A program made the position numbers and the translations under genes. Positions 62,875-64,000 of a stretch of DNA of 64,000 nt are shown here, piece after piece. This DNA comes from Pseudoselenomonas ruminantium (lineage in GTDB: Bacteria; Bacillota; Negativicutes; Selenomonadales; Selenomonadaceae), in NCBI GenBank assembly GCA_015058655.1, contig SVBX01000003.1:1-64000 (forward strand), given 5' to 3'. The notes beneath the pieces are model-generated. The model was not told the DNA's origin. It did not search any database and was given only the letters and a program-made list of their open reading frames with translations. The stretch's first letter is position 1. The number at the start of each line of letters is the position of its first letter.

Positions 62875-63093
62875 ATGCTGAAGAATAACATTGAGCTGGA
62901 CGTAAAGACAAAGTGCATAGAAGAAAGCAAGACGCAGGCGTGGATTGCCGAGGAGGTCGGTACATCCCCCGCTTATGTCAGCAGGATAGTCAATGGGAAG
63001 GAAAATATCGTCAACAAGACATTCCTTTCCATGATGGAGACTCTGGGATATGATGTTCGCCTTGTGTATGAGAAAAGGGACTCTGCCATTTGA
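62875..63093 (+). CDS. Small XRE-type HTH protein
   Basis: A 72-residue protein that is almost wholly an HTH domain (KTQAWIAEEVGTSPAYVSRIVNGKENIVNKTFLSMMETLGYDVRLVYE). ATG 62875 follows GGGGGG. It lies 29 bp before a DUF262 gene, so it probably regulates it. Confidence 0.83.
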   Translation: MLKNNIELDVKTKCIEESKTQAWIAEEVGTSPAYVSRIVNGKENIVNKTFLSMMETLGYDVRLVYEKRDSAI

Positions 63094-63122
63094 TTTATCC
63101 AGTCAAAGAAAGGATGCTGAGG

Positions 63123-64000
63123 ATGAGTACACTGAAAGACGATAGCATCACCATCTACGAGGCGATGATGCATATAAAAGACGGAAAGTATGTAATGCCA
63201 GCTTTCCAGCGCCAGTTCGTGTGGAGCATGGAGCAGATCGAGAAGCTCTGGGACTCCATCCTTCTGGATTACCCGATTGCCACATTTCTGTTCTGGCACG
63301 TCGATGATAATAACGTTACCTGGGATACTTATTTCTGCAACTTCCTCACTGCGGTCACGTTCGATAACCGCAAACAGGCGGACAGCGTCAATTATGAACT
63401 GACCGACATCAATGTGGCTGTCACGGACACAGCCATATTGGACGGCCAGCAGCGCCTGACGTCCCTTTACCTCTCCCTGTTTGGGGATTCCTTCATCCGT
63501 CAGAAATACGCGCGGAGAGGCAATGTCGGCGACACCGTCACGAAGCTGCTTATCGAGTTGAACAAAAACAAGCTGGATGTCGATGAAGAAGAATACAACA
63601 GCAAGAAATACGACATCAAGTTCAGTGATAAGGTCGGGAGGCTCAGCCCGACTCAGTTTGAGCTGCGGACCATCCTGCAGGACAAGTTCCGGGACGACTC
63701 CACAAGGGATAAGGCCATCGAGGACGCCATAGCAAACGTCCCTGCGGACAGCAAGGAGTATGCGAGGAAAATTCTGAACAAACTGTATCAGAAGATATTC
63801 GTGGAGAAGTTGATCCGGTATACCGAGATTCATGATATGAACCAGGACGATGCCCTTGAGATGTTCGTCCGGTTCAACAGCGGTGGCAAAGCTCTCAAAA
63901 AATCCGAGATCACCATGTCCATCCTTGAGGCTTACTGGCCAAGCGCCAAGACGGAATTCGGCAAAATACTGGTTGACTCCTATGCCGGGTTCGGTTCAGA
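63123..64000 (+). CDS. DUF262 protein (GmrS/BrxU-like), partial
   Basis: At least 292 residues run off the right edge. YVMPAFQRQFVWSMEQIEKLWDSILLDYPIATFLFW near the N-terminus and AILDGQQRLTSLYLSLFG are the two DUF262 signatures. The second contains the DGQQR motif needed for NTP hydrolysis in GmrSD-like enzymes. RFNSGGKALKKSEI is the third. GmrSD/BrxU proteins cut modified phage DNA. Whether a DUF1524 nuclease domain follows is not visible. ATG 63123 lies behind AAAGGATGCTGAGG. Confidence 0.88.
   Translation, partial: MSTLKDDSITIYEAMMHIKDGKYVMPAFQRQFVWSMEQIEKLWDSILLDYPIATFLFWHVDDNNVTWDTYFCNFLTAVTFDNRKQADSVNYELTDINVAVTDTAILDGQQRLTSLYLSLFGDSFIRQKYARRGNVGDTVTKLLIELNKNKLDVDEEEYNSKKYDIKFSDKVGRLSPTQFELRTILQDKFRDDSTRDKAIEDAIANVPADSKEYARKILNKLYQKIFVEKLIRYTEIHDMNQDDALEMFVRFNSGGKALKKSEITMSILEAYWPSAKTEFGKILVDSYAGFGS

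Overview
The window looks like a chromosomal segment of a Negativicutes bacterium, most like the Selenomonas group. The evidence is a Gram-positive-type rRNA leader and sigma-A promoters next to a 16S rRNA start, a Negativicutes-style gene set (S55-type peptidase, CstA, DUF1659/DUF2922 pair), high-GC core genes and abundant fold-back repeats. No search was run; names rest on motifs, length and context.

Layout. 1-570: 5' end of a 16S rRNA gene (minus strand) with two tandem consensus promoters. 574-28000: mainly sulfur metabolism. An Rrf2-family regulator (574) is followed by three minus-strand operons that share the same promoter, the same overlapping 19-bp inverted repeat and a leader ending in an intrinsic terminator: (i) a UroD-type methyltransferase plus an amino-acid ABC importer (1028-5262); (ii) metY, cysK, a Cys/Met-metabolism PLP enzyme and a MalY/PatB-type lyase (6362-11201); (iii) a methyltransferase, mccB-like and mccA-like genes, then nifX-, nifB-, nifH-, nifD- and nifK-like genes (17429-25815). 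There is no nifE or nifN, and the order B-H-D-K follows the methylthio-alkane reductase (Mar) type of nitrogenase-like enzyme. My model is therefore an organosulfur-scavenging regulon: import, C-S bond reduction releasing a thiol, capture by MetY, and transsulfuration to cysteine. A tandem pair of AAA-ATPase/PD-(D/E)XK genes (11414-14837) and an ATP-grasp/esterase pair lie between.

28000-46900 is housekeeping: tRNA-Gln, PTS IIA, a LacI regulator, a small sigma factor, mnmG, mnmE, glyA, rpiB, cstA, nagZ, murA, an S55-type peptidase and a sugar epimerase. A previously unannotatable 20-residue membrane peptide with an antisense RNA (a type I toxin-antitoxin candidate) sits between mnmG and mnmE.

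From about 47008 to the right edge is a genomic island. It begins at the 3' fragment of a tRNA gene that keeps its own terminator. The island holds a LAGLIDADG endonuclease, an Rpn-type protein, decayed genes, an IS5-family remnant, a gene split cleanly by a fold-back element, an IrrE-type peptidase, a MORC/MutL-type ATPase defence operon beside HTH-Vsr-Dcm genes (55555-61575), a phage polA/serine-recombinase junction, and a DUF262 gene running off the end.

Several families of short fold-back (MITE-like) elements recur. One family (22529, 28172, 30448, 52108) keeps a central core while its arms change sequence but stay self-complementary.
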